Positions 35,506 to 44,457 of a DNA stretch of 64,000 nt are shown one piece after another; position 1 is the stretch's first letter; each line of letters starts with the position of its first letter. This DNA comes from Rivularia sp. PCC 7116. GTDB lineage: Bacteria; Cyanobacteriota; Cyanobacteriia; Cyanobacteriales; Nostocaceae. Below the pieces are notes generated by a model. That model made no database searches. It was not told where the DNA came from and saw only the letters and a program-made list of their open reading frames with translations. The DNA lies in the NCBI RefSeq assembly GCF_000316665.1, contig NC_019678.1, positions 372,001 through 436,000 of the forward strand. The letters run 5' to 3'. Both the position numbers and the translations under genes were made by a program.

Positions 35506-36771
35506 TTATCGAGCTTGATGTTCAATCACTAAATATGAACCTTGAATACGAACGCGAACAATTTTACCGATACCGAATCTATTTAGTTGGGGTGCAAATG
35601 CTGCGGCTAATTTATTGCGAGTAGTTGAGTTATTTAATTGAGCGCGGACTCCATCTTCAATGCCTTTAGCAATACGTCTTTTGTAACTACTACCGCAGAA
35701 ATTGACTGTCTTGAAATTACAAACGCCGCCAGCTTGGATTTTAGCATCAAATTTTACGCCAACCTGACCGTAAGTCAAACGTCCTCGGCTATCTTTGGTT
35801 GGTGTTAGATATACATCCAAACGCATATTGTTCATCTGTATATCTGGGGCACCTTTATCGCCAAAGTCAACAAATCTAGCGGTGTGATATCCTTTTAATT
35901 CGGTGCCGTTGCTTTCAAAGAATAAACTAAGTTTGAATCTATTGCCGTCTCTTTTAATATCAAAGCTTGAAAGGTTGATGTCATTGACGTAATATCTCAA
36001 CCATCCGTAAGCACCGGCATCAATTTTGGTTTCGGGGATATTAAATGCTTGTTTTGTTCCACCGAGTAAATTACTTAATTTAATATAAGAAGCATTTTTT
36101 TTGTGATAACTATCACCACTTTTCTTTCCGCGATTGTGTAAATGAAGTTCGGTTCCATTCACAGCACCTTTAATTAATCTAGCGATTAAATCGGCATTAA
36201 TTTTTTTTACTTTTGCAGGAGGCTGAACGTTACAATGTCCGGCAGGTACGTTAATAGAAACCGCTTTATAAGTGTTGTTTTTGAAATTAGATTCTTTTAT
36301 GAAACGACCTTTATTAACAGTTAACTCAAAAGTATGTTTTCCTAACATCGATTGAGGCTTGCTTTTTAGATAGTAGATAGGAAAAGTTACCGTAGTTTTA
36401 GCTCCGGGGTTGAGGGTAGGAATACCTTTACCATTGCCCCAGCCCGTGCTTGCATCTCTGGCGCTAACAATACCGACATCCATACGTTTTGGGCTTTTTG
36501 CTCGTCCAATATTTTTAACTATTGCATTCACGTATAGAGCCGGTTTATTAACCCTACAGTTAGCAGCAAGACGGATGCTAGCTTTTTCTATGATTAAATC
36601 TGGTAAAAAAGCAAATTTAATATTAGGATTTATAGTTGGATTTATACCGGGGTTTACCTGTATTTTCTTTTCAACAGGTTTTAATAATGGTACTTGTGCA
36701 GTTGTAGAAGTAATTGTAGAAGCGGCTATTAATGTACCGATAGCTAATGTTTTTAGAGAAAGTTTAAACAT
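35506..36771 (-). CDS. Exported CARDB-domain protein
   Basis: This 421-residue protein begins with a signal peptide (MFKLSLKTLAIGTLIAAS...STTAQ). A segment at about 55-175 reads like a CARDB/BACON-type adhesion beta domain: PDLIIEKASIRLA, VNAIVKNIGRAKSPK, LNPGAKTTVTFPIYYLK and LTVNKGRFIKESNFKNNTY, the asparagine-rich end being typical of CARDB. The C-terminal 200 residues form a second domain without a family I can name, with two Cys near 355-362 (GGVCNFKTVNFCGS). It is secreted or surface-exposed, probably structural or adhesive. No partner gene is clear. Confidence 0.83.
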   Translation of the reverse strand: MFKLSLKTLAIGTLIAASTITSTTAQVPLLKPVEKKIQVNPGINPTINPNIKFAFLPDLIIEKASIRLAANCRVNKPALYVNAIVKNIGRAKSPKRMDVGIVSARDASTGWGNGKGIPTLNPGAKTTVTFPIYYLKSKPQSMLGKHTFELTVNKGRFIKESNFKNNTYKAVSINVPAGHCNVQPPAKVKKINADLIARLIKGAVNGTELHLHNRGKKSGDSYHKKNASYIKLSNLLGGTKQAFNIPETKIDAGAYGWLRYYVNDINLSSFDIKRDGNRFKLSLFFESNGTELKGYHTARFVDFGDKGAPDIQMNNMRLDVYLTPTKDSRGRLTYGQVGVKFDAKIQAGGVCNFKTVNFCGSSYKRRIAKGIEDGVRAQLNNSTTRNKLAAAFAPQLNRFGIGKIVRVRIQGSYLVIEHQAR

Positions 36772-37135
36772 AGTAATTATACTTTTAATAGTAAGTTGAT
36801 TGACTTACTATTTACTACGTTTGCCCCTCAGATTTTATGCAAGCTGTTTGAAATATTTTTTACTTTTATATTTAAAAAACGAAAAATGTAAGGTAAATAT
36901 CTGGAGAAATAATAATAGATTCTTTGGTGTGTTTGCCCTGTATACCTACACCGATTGTTGGCTAATTTTTTTTTACCCCACACACCCTACACAAACATCC
37001 TCATCAATCTAAATCTATAAAAGCAACTGACGAAGGTTGGTTGTGGAGCAAGCAGTTAACAGTCAACAGTGAACAGTTACTAATCAACAACTAACAACTA
37101 ACCACTAACTACTTTCACCCGAAGCATGTGGATCT
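36772..37135. other. Intergenic region with repeats
   Basis: AT-rich; contains ACACACCCTACAC (near 36980), a GTTAACAGTCAACAGTGAACAG heptamer stretch (about 37056-37077), an ACAACTA heptamer run (37087-37105) and the left part of a 35-base dispersed repeat. No gene is supported. Confidence 0.55.
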
Positions 37136-37139
37136 TCAA
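37105..37139. repeat. 35-bp dispersed repeat, copy 1 (relative at 41473-41507)
   Basis: It runs CTAACTACTTTCACCCG, then TGTGGATC and TCAA; 31 of 35 bases match the copy at 41473-41507. Both lie at the 3' ends of minus-strand genes; this copy overlaps the stop codon of the 88-residue protein. Confidence 0.75.
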
Positions 37140-37402
37140 GCGAAGAACCATAATATAATATTCAGAAAGATTAAAACAGCTAAAAGAACACCATTAACCA
37201 TAAAGTCATGTTTATGCTGTTTAAATTTTCTCTCTATTAAAGCCCCTCCGGTAGCAAATAAAAATCCTTTGATGGGTTTGGGGATTTTTTCGTAATAAGG
37301 TTTGTAGCGCAATAGATTTCTTATTAATTGGAAAGTTCCGTAAAGGGTGATTCCAAAAAGCGCTAATCGGAATATGCTATATAAATTAAAATAGTTTTCC
37401 AT
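37136..37402 (-). CDS. Small membrane protein coupled to the DUF1232 gene
   Basis: This 88-residue protein has two membrane segments (LALFGITLYGTFQLI near 12-26 and GVLLAVLIFLNIILWFFA at the end). Between them lies a short basic loop (KPIKGFLFATGGALIERKFKQHKHD). Its ATG overlaps the stop of the upstream DUF1232 gene in a TAATG arrangement, so translation is coupled and the two proteins probably work together. I do not recognise a family. A dispersed repeat overlaps its stop codon. Confidence 0.75.
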   Translation of the reverse strand: MENYFNLYSIFRLALFGITLYGTFQLIRNLLRYKPYYEKIPKPIKGFLFATGGALIERKFKQHKHDFMVNGVLLAVLIFLNIILWFFA

Positions 37403-38442
37403 TAGATGTGTTTGAGGATTATTTTTACGGCGATCGCCAATATTGCAGCGATGATACTTCCTGTTAATGTAATTCTAACGATGCGGTTATATTTCCGAAC
37501 TTCTATATCGGCTAGTTCTTCTGCTACTTCAATTCCTTTAGTTGCTGATTGTTTTGCGTATTTGCTTAATTCAAAAGCTAAGGTAGAAACAACGGAAACG
37601 ATTACCGCAGCATCATCGGTGAGTCCAGCAATGGGAATTACATCGGGAATCGCATCGAAGGGAGAGATGAGATAAAGCAAGGCTCCAATTGCTAATGCCT
37701 TTGATGTCCAAGCGGCTTTGGGATCTAAAACCATTTGGAATAATGATTGAATTTTGGGCCAAATTTCTTTTATTGGTCCCCGATTCATTGACGGTAATTT
37801 CTCAGAAATTTTTTGAATATCTTTCTGAATATTATCTGTATTAACAGATGTAACTAGCTTATGAAATATATTTTTTATCTTATCAGAATTACTTGTTTTT
37901 TCTAATTTTACTTCTACTTCTTCAAGGACTTCTTCTGTTTTAATTTGCTCTTTTTCTTTTTGAGTTAACTGGCTAAATAGCTTTTTGATTTTATTATGGT
38001 TTGTATTGGAATTTGTTTTTACAGGTTGTTGGTTAATAACTTGCGTTTCTGCTTCTTCTATCGTACTTTGAACTGATGATTTACTAGAAACGTCTGGATT
38101 TTTCTGGAAGAAATTTGGTATAAGCGATTGCAATCTATTTTTTTTATTGGTTTTTTTATTGGCTTCTTGATTATTCTCCGTTTCTACTTGGCGATTAATT
38201 GGTTTTATATCTGGCGTAACTTCTTCTGTTTCTGTTTGTGGTTCTACTTTTGATATTTCTTCCGAGTGCGAGTCTTTGCGGAACTTATTCCACATTTGCT
38301 TAATAAAACCCTTTTGGGCTGCCTCGGAGGATGTTTCTTCCAGAGGTGATGGCTGGATATCTATAGTTGTAGGGTTCTCTATTTCATCCGCTTGTTTTTT
38401 AGAGCCACCAAAAAATCTATCTTTGATTCCCATACCCATCAC
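37402..38442 (-). CDS. DUF1232 (YkvA-like) membrane protein with long polar N terminus
   Basis: In this 346-residue protein the C-terminal third carries the DUF1232 signature: LYLISPFDAIPDVIPIAGLTDDAAVIVSVVSTL (about 252-285), followed by a helix and one membrane span at the end (LTGSIIAAILAIAVKIIL). The N-terminal 200 residues are highly polar, Lys/Glu/Gln-rich and probably disordered or coiled; this is a long extension for a DUF1232 protein. There are several possible starts (Met1, Met2 and Met4). The downstream 88-residue gene begins on its stop codon. The function of the family is unknown. Confidence 0.88.
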   Translation of the reverse strand: MMGMGIKDRFFGGSKKQADEIENPTTIDIQPSPLEETSSEAAQKGFIKQMWNKFRKDSHSEEISKVEPQTETEEVTPDIKPINRQVETENNQEANKKTNKKNRLQSLIPNFFQKNPDVSSKSSVQSTIEEAETQVINQQPVKTNSNTNHNKIKKLFSQLTQKEKEQIKTEEVLEEVEVKLEKTSNSDKIKNIFHKLVTSVNTDNIQKDIQKISEKLPSMNRGPIKEIWPKIQSLFQMVLDPKAAWTSKALAIGALLYLISPFDAIPDVIPIAGLTDDAAVIVSVVSTLAFELSKYAKQSATKGIEVAEELADIEVRKYNRIVRITLTGSIIAAILAIAVKIILKHI

Positions 38443-38563
38443 CTCATAATCTCAGTCACTTACTAAATATAAGCAAATATCCTGCGACCATGCATCAAAC
38501 TAGATGAATGTAAACAAACTATTGCCGCATTATGCAAATATCTATCTATAGTGGGAAGATATT

Positions 38564-39316
38564 TTACTTTGATTCGCAAGCGATGCCATCATTATCTCTA
38601 TCAAACCTCTTAGCCCAAGGATTAGTTGTAACATTAATATCTTTTATGCCTTGCGCTTTTAACTGCTTGCAGCTATTGAGTTGAGGAGAGGGAATAACCT
38701 GATTAGAAGTGGCTGCTGTGGGGTTCTGTGCAACGGTACAGTTTTGACTTCTATACTCTGCAACCAAACCTTCTGCTCTCTCGGGATAATCGGCAATACT
38801 TTGTTTGACTGCTTGCCTAATTTGCTTTCTGCTCAAGCCCTGTAAACTCTGAGGATTGTAGTTTGCGATCGCAATTGTTGCGACTTTAATTTTATAGTTT
38901 TCGTTTACCTTGCCGCAGCCAATTTTACTGTTAATATTTGCAACTAACTTATCAATAGATACCGGTTTGTCAGAATTATTCGTGGATTTAGCTGCTTGTT
39001 CAATTTTCTGGGCTGAATTGGCTGCTTTTTGGGCAGATTCAGCCACCGGATTTGCTGTAGGTACTGCTTGTAAAGTTTCGGTTGGTAATGGTTTAGTTAA
39101 TTGTGCAACAGATTTGTTTGTTGGATCGAGTTCGGGTACCGCTTGTAAAGTTGGTATTAATAATGGTGTGACTTCAGGCACGATTCGAGATACAGGAGTA
39201 GTTTCCGCTATTGGCTCTTGTAATTGAGGTGATTCGATTGCTTTTTTGCTAGAAGTCGAAGTTCCACAACCCGCTACAGTCAAAGCGATTAAGGTAAATA
39301 TAAATTTTTTATTCAC
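38564..39316 (-). CDS. Lipoprotein with C-terminal Excalibur domain
   Basis: This 250-residue protein has a textbook lipoprotein signal (LTVAGC, Cys17). The middle is low-complexity and Pro/Ala/Thr-rich, followed by an Ala/Lys helix (AANSAQKIEQAAKS). The C-terminal 37 residues form an Excalibur calcium-binding motif: SCKQLKAQGIKDI, ending in DRDNDGIACESK, whose D-x-D-x-D-G loop resembles an EF-hand and is bounded by two Cys. It is anchored on the outer face of a membrane. Excalibur domains often occur in surface proteins and nucleases; no nuclease domain is seen here. Confidence 0.88.
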   Translation of the reverse strand: MNKKFIFTLIALTVAGCGTSTSSKKAIESPQLQEPIAETTPVSRIVPEVTPLLIPTLQAVPELDPTNKSVAQLTKPLPTETLQAVPTANPVAESAQKAANSAQKIEQAAKSTNNSDKPVSIDKLVANINSKIGCGKVNENYKIKVATIAIANYNPQSLQGLSRKQIRQAVKQSIADYPERAEGLVAEYRSQNCTVAQNPTAATSNQVIPSPQLNSCKQLKAQGIKDINVTTNPWAKRFDRDNDGIACESK

Positions 39317-39860
39317 AGTGTTCTATTGGTAAATGTACTTAGAGTATACCTACCACGGTTGTATTTACGAACAATGTGATTTGAATCATGATTGATTGTA
39401 ATCTAATTTACTCAGGAATGGCCGCAATTGCCATAAGGCTTGGGTTGGTGCGTGACAGGAAAACCTTATTATTGCTTTAGAATCAATCAGTGTACTAGCA
39501 ACGGCAATAAAGGGGGAAGAAAATCTACACCCCTTTTTGCCTCCCCTACAAGCAAAATGTGCCAGTTGCGTAAGTCCTATTACTAATAAAGAGATATTTT
39601 CTAGATTATTAAGATTAAACTTATGCCATTAGGTCTATTTTTTCACAATTGCTATTTTTAAGATTCCTTCCCCGCAAGCAAGCTGTAGATAACGTCCTCG
39701 TTATAGAAAATCAATTTATGAAAGTCAGTTACTGCATCTCATCATAAGTACAACATTGACTAAATATTTCAAATATTTATGTAAGTATATTTATTGGCAA
39801 GTAATTAAAGTTATAATCTTTTTTGACATTAAAATAAAAATCTAAATAAAGAAAGCACAA
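39317..39860. other. Divergent intergenic region, 0.54 kb
   Basis: No credible reading frame, hairpin family member or RNA gene was recognised. The last 100 bases before the GTG of the channel gene are very AT-rich and probably hold its promoter. Confidence 0.45.
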
Positions 39861-41423
39861 GTGGCAATCTTCATTATTTGGGCTGAAATTAGCTTGGTAA
39901 TCTTAGTTTTCTCCTTAGTTAACTGGCTAGTTAGCAAGATTTTCAAGCAGTTAATCAAGATTCCTATACTGTCGAACGCCCAAACTTTACGTCGCAATAT
40001 TAAAGCGGTATTGTTGCTTTGCTGCTTCTTTCTTTGTGTCACGATTGTAGGGGTAAATGCTTTTCTAATTTATCAAGGTGAAAATCTCCAGGAATATACA
40101 CTCTTATTAATTCGTCGCATTCCTTCAGCCTTCTGGGTGACAATAGGAATTGCTAGCTTACAGAGTTTAGGGTTGCTAATTGTAGCCACATTATTAAATA
40201 AATTGGCTGACTATTTACTCAAACGAGCTTGTATTCGCGCCAAAAACTGGGAAAAAAGCACTGCCGACGATGAGAGCATTGTTGCTTTTTTTGGCTCTTT
40301 TAACAGAATTGTTACTACTAGCATTTGGTTATCAACTTTAATATGGTGTACCCAGTTTTTCCAAGTACAAGAAACTGCTATCGAGTATCTTTTCATCTTA
40401 TTAAGGATTTATTTAATTGTTTCAATTGGATTGCTAATTTTTAAACTAGTAGCAGTAGTTGTTGACAGCTTAGATATTTTAAGCCTTAAATACTCCAGCC
40501 CTGACAACTTACTCCGCTTCTACGATAGACTCAGAAATCTTGTTCCTTTTCTCAAGCGTTGTCTGGAAACTACAGTCTATGTTTTGATGGCAACGCTAGT
40601 TGTGCAGCAGATAGAACTAATTGCCGATTTCGCATTTTGGGGTTCGAGAATAATTAAGCTAATCGCCGTTATTTTTGTCAGTCATGTTTTTGTGGAGCTA
40701 GCTTATTTAGCAGTTGAGGAGTTGCTGCTCAAAAATAAAAATATAACTGAATTGCAGAGACAGAGACGACTAACTATTATTCCTTTATTACAAAGTTTTA
40801 CCAAATATATTATTTACTTTAGTGCTGGTATCTTAATTCTAGAAATTTTCACCATCGATCCGGCTCCCATTTTAGCTGCTGCTGGGCTTGTAGGTTTAGC
40901 AGCTAGTTTAGGAGCGCAAAATTTAATTAACGATTTAGTTAGTGGTTTTTTTATTCTGTTTGAAAACTACTATTTGGTAGGAGACTATATTGCAGCAGGA
41001 AATGTTGAAGAAAGAGAAATTGAAGGTTTTGTAGAAGCAATTGAACTCAGAACCACCCGAGTAAGACATCCTAACGGTCAATTACAGATTATTCGTAATG
41101 GGGAAATGGGTTCAATTGTCAACTACTCCAAAAATTATATTTATGCAATGGTGCAAGTCAGATTAAATTATGAAGTTGAATTAGAGCGGGTATATAAAAT
41201 TATAGAGTCAATAGGAGAACATTTAAAAGCCAATTATCCCGAAGTACTCGAACCAACTCAGGTAGATGGAATAGAAGAATTTGGAGAATATTATTTATTA
41301 TTAGGAACGAGAACAAAAGTCAAACCAGGGAGAAATCTTCAGATTGAGCGTCTTTTCCGTAAAATGCTTAAAGATGCTTTTAACCGAGAAGAAATTCAAA
41401 TTCCGGTTCGTACTCACGAATGA
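39861..41423 (+). CDS. MscS-family mechanosensitive channel
   Basis: This 520-residue protein, started at GTG, has a hydrophobic N-terminal half with several spans (about residues 1-20, 45-67, 85-110, 140-165, 165-190 and 225-275). Next comes the conserved pore-lining helix of MscS: PAPILAAAGLVGLAASLGAQNLINDLVSGFF (about 332-360). The beta domain then has YLVGDYIAAGNVEEREIEGFVEAIELRTTRVR and NGQLQIIRNGEMGSIVNYSK. It would open under membrane tension on osmotic downshift. The extra N-terminal spans place it among larger MscS-like proteins. A GGGAATA heptamer array begins two bases after the stop. Confidence 0.93.
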   Translation: MAIFIIWAEISLVILVFSLVNWLVSKIFKQLIKIPILSNAQTLRRNIKAVLLLCCFFLCVTIVGVNAFLIYQGENLQEYTLLLIRRIPSAFWVTIGIASLQSLGLLIVATLLNKLADYLLKRACIRAKNWEKSTADDESIVAFFGSFNRIVTTSIWLSTLIWCTQFFQVQETAIEYLFILLRIYLIVSIGLLIFKLVAVVVDSLDILSLKYSSPDNLLRFYDRLRNLVPFLKRCLETTVYVLMATLVVQQIELIADFAFWGSRIIKLIAVIFVSHVFVELAYLAVEELLLKNKNITELQRQRRLTIIPLLQSFTKYIIYFSAGILILEIFTIDPAPILAAAGLVGLAASLGAQNLINDLVSGFFILFENYYLVGDYIAAGNVEEREIEGFVEAIELRTTRVRHPNGQLQIIRNGEMGSIVNYSKNYIYAMVQVRLNYEVELERVYKIIESIGEHLKANYPEVLEPTQVDGIEEFGEYYLLLGTRTKVKPGRNLQIERLFRKMLKDAFNREEIQIPVRTHE

Positions 41424-41424
41424 A

Positions 41425-41450
41425 GGGAATAGGGAATAGGGAATAGGGAA
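41425..41450. repeat. Heptamer array (GGGAATA)n after the channel gene
   Basis: Three and a half copies of GGGAATA start two bases after the TGA of the MscS gene. Confidence 0.8.
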
Positions 41451-41472
41451 GACAAGAGCATAACTTTCACTC

Positions 41473-41507
41473 CTAACTACTTTCACCCGTAGGGTGTGGA
41501 TCGTCAA
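41473..41507. repeat. 35-bp dispersed repeat, copy 2 (relative at 37105-37139)
   Basis: CTAACTACTTTCACCCG, then GTGTGGATC and TCAA. It lies eight bases from the holB stop; 31 of 35 bases match copy 1. Confidence 0.75.
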
Positions 41508-41514
41508 CTAACAG

Positions 41515-42459
41515 CTACCTGCTAACCACCAACGACAAAAACATACACTCCCAAACTAAACGTGGTTGAGCATAACAAAGCAAAGATTTACGGGTTTTTT
41601 CAAGCTGTTGAATAATTATTGGTTGTCGCAAATTCTGCCAATATGACTGTTGCAAATAATCAACTAACCATAATTGGGCTTCATTATCTAATGCTTTATC
41701 AATTTGTTTTGCTAATTCCAATGCAGAACGGTAAGTTTTGGGCGGTTGACTACAGGAGCGCAGTAAATCTAAGGGAATATTCTGCATTTGCTCGTATGCT
41801 TCAATGGCTTTCCCCGGACTTCCTGCGGCGATACTTATAACTGTAGGATGATTCAATATTTCACTATGTCCCGATAATGCCAGTACTTGAGACATCGCTG
41901 CGGTATCTAAACAGTAAAAAGGAATTTTTTGGCAGCGGGAAACCAAAGTTGTCAATATAGAATCGGGTGTTGGTGCTATTAAAATCAGCGTTGCTTTTCC
42001 CGGTTCTTCCAAAGTTTTAAGTAAAGCATTTGCTGCCGATTCTGCCATTGTTTCGGCTTGCTCTAAAATTACTATATTCCTCGATGTTTCTAGAGGTGGA
42101 CGGCTGAGAAATTCTGTAATTTCGCGAATCTGTTCTAACCTAATTATTGGTGGTGCTTTCCGTTTTAATCCTTTTTCTGCTGCCTCTTTTGCACTGAACA
42201 ATTTCCCTTGATGTTGATAGCTTGGCTGTACCCAAAGTAAATCGGGATGATTGCTTTTTTCTAATTTGCTTTTAACAACAGCGATGTCTTTATTATTTTG
42301 ACTAAACAATAATTCTAAAAAGCATCTTGCAGCTAAACTTCGTCCGATTCCAGGAGAACCTACAAACAAATATGCTGGCGCAATTCTATCTTTTGCAACA
42401 GCTTGTTTTAATAATTCTACTGCTTGAGTTTGTCCTATAAGCGGCGCGAAGAAATCCAT
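41515..42459 (-). CDS. holB: DNA polymerase III subunit delta'
   Basis: This 314-residue clamp-loader subunit helps load the sliding clamp in chromosome replication. The N-terminal AAA+ domain has AYLFVGSPGIGRSLAA (about 29-44), where the P-loop Lys is replaced by Arg, in keeping with delta' not hydrolysing ATP. It also has ILEQAETMAESAANALLKTLEEP (about 125-147) and the conserved SRC motif (LTTLVSRCQKIPF, about 168-180), which acts on the neighbouring ATPase. The Cys zinc-module residues of gamma/tau are absent, which separates it from dnaX. It follows tmk on the same strand, a common arrangement, with a heptamer array between. Confidence 0.93.
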   Translation of the reverse strand: MDFFAPLIGQTQAVELLKQAVAKDRIAPAYLFVGSPGIGRSLAARCFLELLFSQNNKDIAVVKSKLEKSNHPDLLWVQPSYQHQGKLFSAKEAAEKGLKRKAPPIIRLEQIREITEFLSRPPLETSRNIVILEQAETMAESAANALLKTLEEPGKATLILIAPTPDSILTTLVSRCQKIPFYCLDTAAMSQVLALSGHSEILNHPTVISIAAGSPGKAIEAYEQMQNIPLDLLRSCSQPPKTYRSALELAKQIDKALDNEAQLWLVDYLQQSYWQNLRQPIIIQQLEKTRKSLLCYAQPRLVWECMFLSLVVSR

Positions 42460-42462
42460 TTT

Positions 42463-42589
42463 CAGTTAACAGTGAGCAGTTAACAGTGAGCAGTTAACAG
42501 TGAGCAGTGAGCAGTGAACAGTTACCAATTACCAATTACCAATGCCCAATGCCCAATCCCCAATTACCAATTACCAATTACCAATTCCC
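42463..42589. repeat. Large heptamer array between holB and tmk
   Basis: GTGAGCA/GTTAACA words (42463-42520) run into ATTACCA, AATGCCC and ATTACCA words (42522-42589), all with a 7-base period. The array reaches into the end of tmk and contains its stop codon. Confidence 0.9.
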
Positions 42590-43218
42590 CATTCTTCTAA
42601 TTTAGAGGTTAATATTTGCTGAATTTGTTTTTGCACTTGCTCGCTTATTAAACCAGCTTCTATTTTTAAGGTTCTTTCAGGAGATAAAACTGCTTGTTCT
42701 TTATATCCTTTTTGAACGCGACGATGAAATTCTATTTTTTCTTGCTCAATTCTATCTGCTTTTTCGCCGCTTTTTCGTTTGCGTGCCATTCCTACCTCAA
42801 CGTCTAAATCTAACCATAAAGTTAAATCGCTTTTCAATCCAGAAGTGGCTATAGAATTAAGTTGGTGAATCAAATTCATGTCTAAATTACGACCGTATCC
42901 TTGATAGGCTATCGTCGAATCAATATAGCGATCGCACAATATAATTTTTCCTAATTCCAAGTTCGGCAGTAGCTCTTGTTCTACGTGTTGCGAACGGTCG
43001 GCAGCGTATAATAATAATTCTGTAGTCGGACTAATTGCTTTGTCTTTGCTATTTTCTAACAATAAGGAACGAAGATTTAACCCTAATTCAGTTCCCCCAG
43101 GTTCGCGAGTTGTTACCACGGGTATACTTAAACTTTGCAGCCATTCACAACAAAGCTGCATTTGTGTAGTTTTACCGCAACCCTCCACCCCTTCAAAAAC
43201 AATTAGTTTACCTTTCAT
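42571..43218 (-). CDS. tmk: Thymidylate kinase
   Basis: This protein of about 215 residues makes dTDP from dTMP. It has the P-loop VFEGVEGCGKTTQ at the N terminus, TREPGGTELG, the DR motif in CDRYIDSTIAYQGYGR and the lid with ARKRKSGEKADRIE. The frame opens with TTG at 43242, but MKGKLIVFEG with ATG at 43218 is the expected family start. The last residues (about GIGNW) and the stop codon are read from the ATTACCA heptamer array. With holB downstream it forms a DNA-synthesis pair. Confidence 0.95.
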   Translation of the reverse strand: MKGKLIVFEGVEGCGKTTQMQLCCEWLQSLSIPVVTTREPGGTELGLNLRSLLLENSKDKAISPTTELLLYAADRSQHVEQELLPNLELGKIILCDRYIDSTIAYQGYGRNLDMNLIHQLNSIATSGLKSDLTLWLDLDVEVGMARKRKSGEKADRIEQEKIEFHRRVQKGYKEQAVLSPERTLKIEAGLISEQVQKQIQQILTSKLEEWGIGNW

Positions 43219-43580
43219 TACTTTTTTGCCAGATGCCGCCAACTTTTTAAAATATCATTTTTACGGCACTGCAAATAACTTTCTCTATTTCTTCTTCTAA
43301 CAAATTCCCCTGCTATAGGCTTCCGCGTAGGTACGTTTTATGAGATTCCTAAATCTCCTTAAGAAAGGGGAACTTTAACTCCAATTCCCCCTTTTAGGAG
43401 GGCTAAGGCATCAAAACGCGATGAAACAAACTTAAAATTGTTCGTTTTGGCATACCGTGGCTCCGGTAGGAAAGCTTTGGAGCATGAAATTTTCTCAAAG
43501 CAAAAGCGATCGCCTAAAAATCAAAAGAATTTTTCACTTTTACTTTTTGACTTTCAGTTTAGTTACTTCCCCTTTCTAGC
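43219..43580. other. Intergenic region with C/G-run repeat
   Basis: It contains AAAGGGGAACTTTAACTCC and AATTCCCCCTTTTAGGAGGG (about 43354-43403), members of the C/G-run repeats near 1 and 520, and a HIP1 site at about 43507. No gene was seen. Confidence 0.55.
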
Positions 43581-43904
43581 TTAGAGATACTGTGTTAAAG
43601 TCTTAGTCAAGGTTGTTTTTGGTACTGCACCTACAACCGTATCGACTTGTCTACCGCCTTTAAATACTATCAGCGTGGGAATGCTGCGAATACCGTAGTG
43701 ACTGGCAACAGTGGGATTTTGGTCTGTGTTTAATTTCACCACTTTTACCTGTCCTTCGTATTCTCCAGCAACTTCATCTACCACCGGAGCAACCATTCGA
43801 CAAGGACCGCACCAAGGAGCCCAAAAGTCAACCAGCACCGGAACTTCGCTTTCGAGGACTTCTTGCTTAAAGGTGGCTTCTGTCACATTCGTAATGGATG
43901 ACAT
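43581..43904 (-). CDS. trxA: Thioredoxin (TrxA2-like)
   Basis: This 107-residue cytoplasmic protein disulfide reductase has the active site WCGPC (Cys32 and Cys35) in [16 protein letters not shown], the cis-Pro loop SIPTLIV and standard full length. It is divergent from the ArsR-type regulator gene 88 bases away. This gene order, and the regulator's Cys40-Cys41 pair, match the trxA2/rexT pair described in Anabaena PCC 7120, where RexT represses trxA2 until oxidised. It is therefore probably the TrxA2 ortholog and induced by peroxide. Confidence 0.95.
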   Translation of the reverse strand: MSSITNVTEATFKQEVLESEVPVLVDFWAPWCGPCRMVAPVVDEVAGEYEGQVKVVKLNTDQNPTVASHYGIRSIPTLIVFKGGRQVDTVVGAVPKTTLTKTLTQYL

Positions 43905-43938
43905 ACTAGTCGTCCTCCTCTTTAATAATATTTCTATA

Positions 43939-43955
43939 ATTCGATAAAATCGAAT
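43939..43955. promoter_or_regulatory. Inverted repeat between trxA and rexT, candidate RexT operator
   Basis: ATTCGAT-AAA-ATCGAAT is a perfect 7-base inverted repeat in the 88-base divergent gap, 34 bases before the trxA start and 37 before the regulator start. It is well placed for repression of both genes. Confidence 0.7.
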
Positions 43956-43992
43956 AATTAAAATATAGACCTTTTTAAGACAACCTGCAACA

Positions 43993-44334
43993 ATGAGATT
44001 TCTTTATCATCCAGAGCAAAAAAATATATCTTTAGCCGGAGTGCTTTACGCTTTAGGGGACCCCGTCAGATTGGAGATTGTGCGACAGTTAGCAAAGAAA
44101 AAAGAGCAATGCTGTGGAGACTTTGATTTTGCGATCGCGAAGTCAACAATGTCGAACCACTTCAAGATATTGCGGGAGTCGGGAGTGGTGTTGACTCGTA
44201 AAGAAGGAACTCAACACATCAACACTCTGCGAACTGAAGATTTAGAGGAATTATTTCCAGGATTGCTCGAAGCAGTGTTAAATTCGGCTCAACCATTTGT
44301 AATTGCACAAGAAGCAGTTAAACAAACTGTATGA
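43993..44334 (+). CDS. rexT: ArsR-family redox regulator (RexT-like)
   Basis: This 113-residue winged-helix repressor has helices [14 protein letters not shown] and the recognition region [18 protein letters not shown] (about 49-66), followed by the beta wing RKEGTQHIN. It carries vicinal Cys40-Cys41 (KKEQCCGDF), the pair reported to sense H2O2 in Anabaena RexT by forming a disulfide. The metal-binding ELCVCD motif of ArsR/SmtB metal sensors is absent. Its position divergent from trxA agrees. Expected action: reduced form binds the trxA/rexT gap, oxidation releases it. The name rests on gene order and the Cys pair, not on a search. Confidence 0.88.
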   Translation: MRFLYHPEQKNISLAGVLYALGDPVRLEIVRQLAKKKEQCCGDFDFAIAKSTMSNHFKILRESGVVLTRKEGTQHINTLRTEDLEELFPGLLEAVLNSAQPFVIAQEAVKQTV

Positions 44335-44407
44335 AGAGAACATGGCGTTTATGGAATAATTGCGTAGTATTTAGGTTGGACTGATGAGTTGCTTGGCAAA
44401 GTCTTAA

Positions 44408-44457
44408 ATGTATTACCAATTACCCATTACCAATTACCCATTACCAATTACTAATTA
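44408..44457. repeat. Heptamer array (ATTACCA/ATTACCC)n
   Basis: Six to seven words of ATTACCA and ATTACCC in a 7-base period; the right end overlaps the TAA stop of the minus-strand pentapeptide/membrane gene. Confidence 0.85.
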
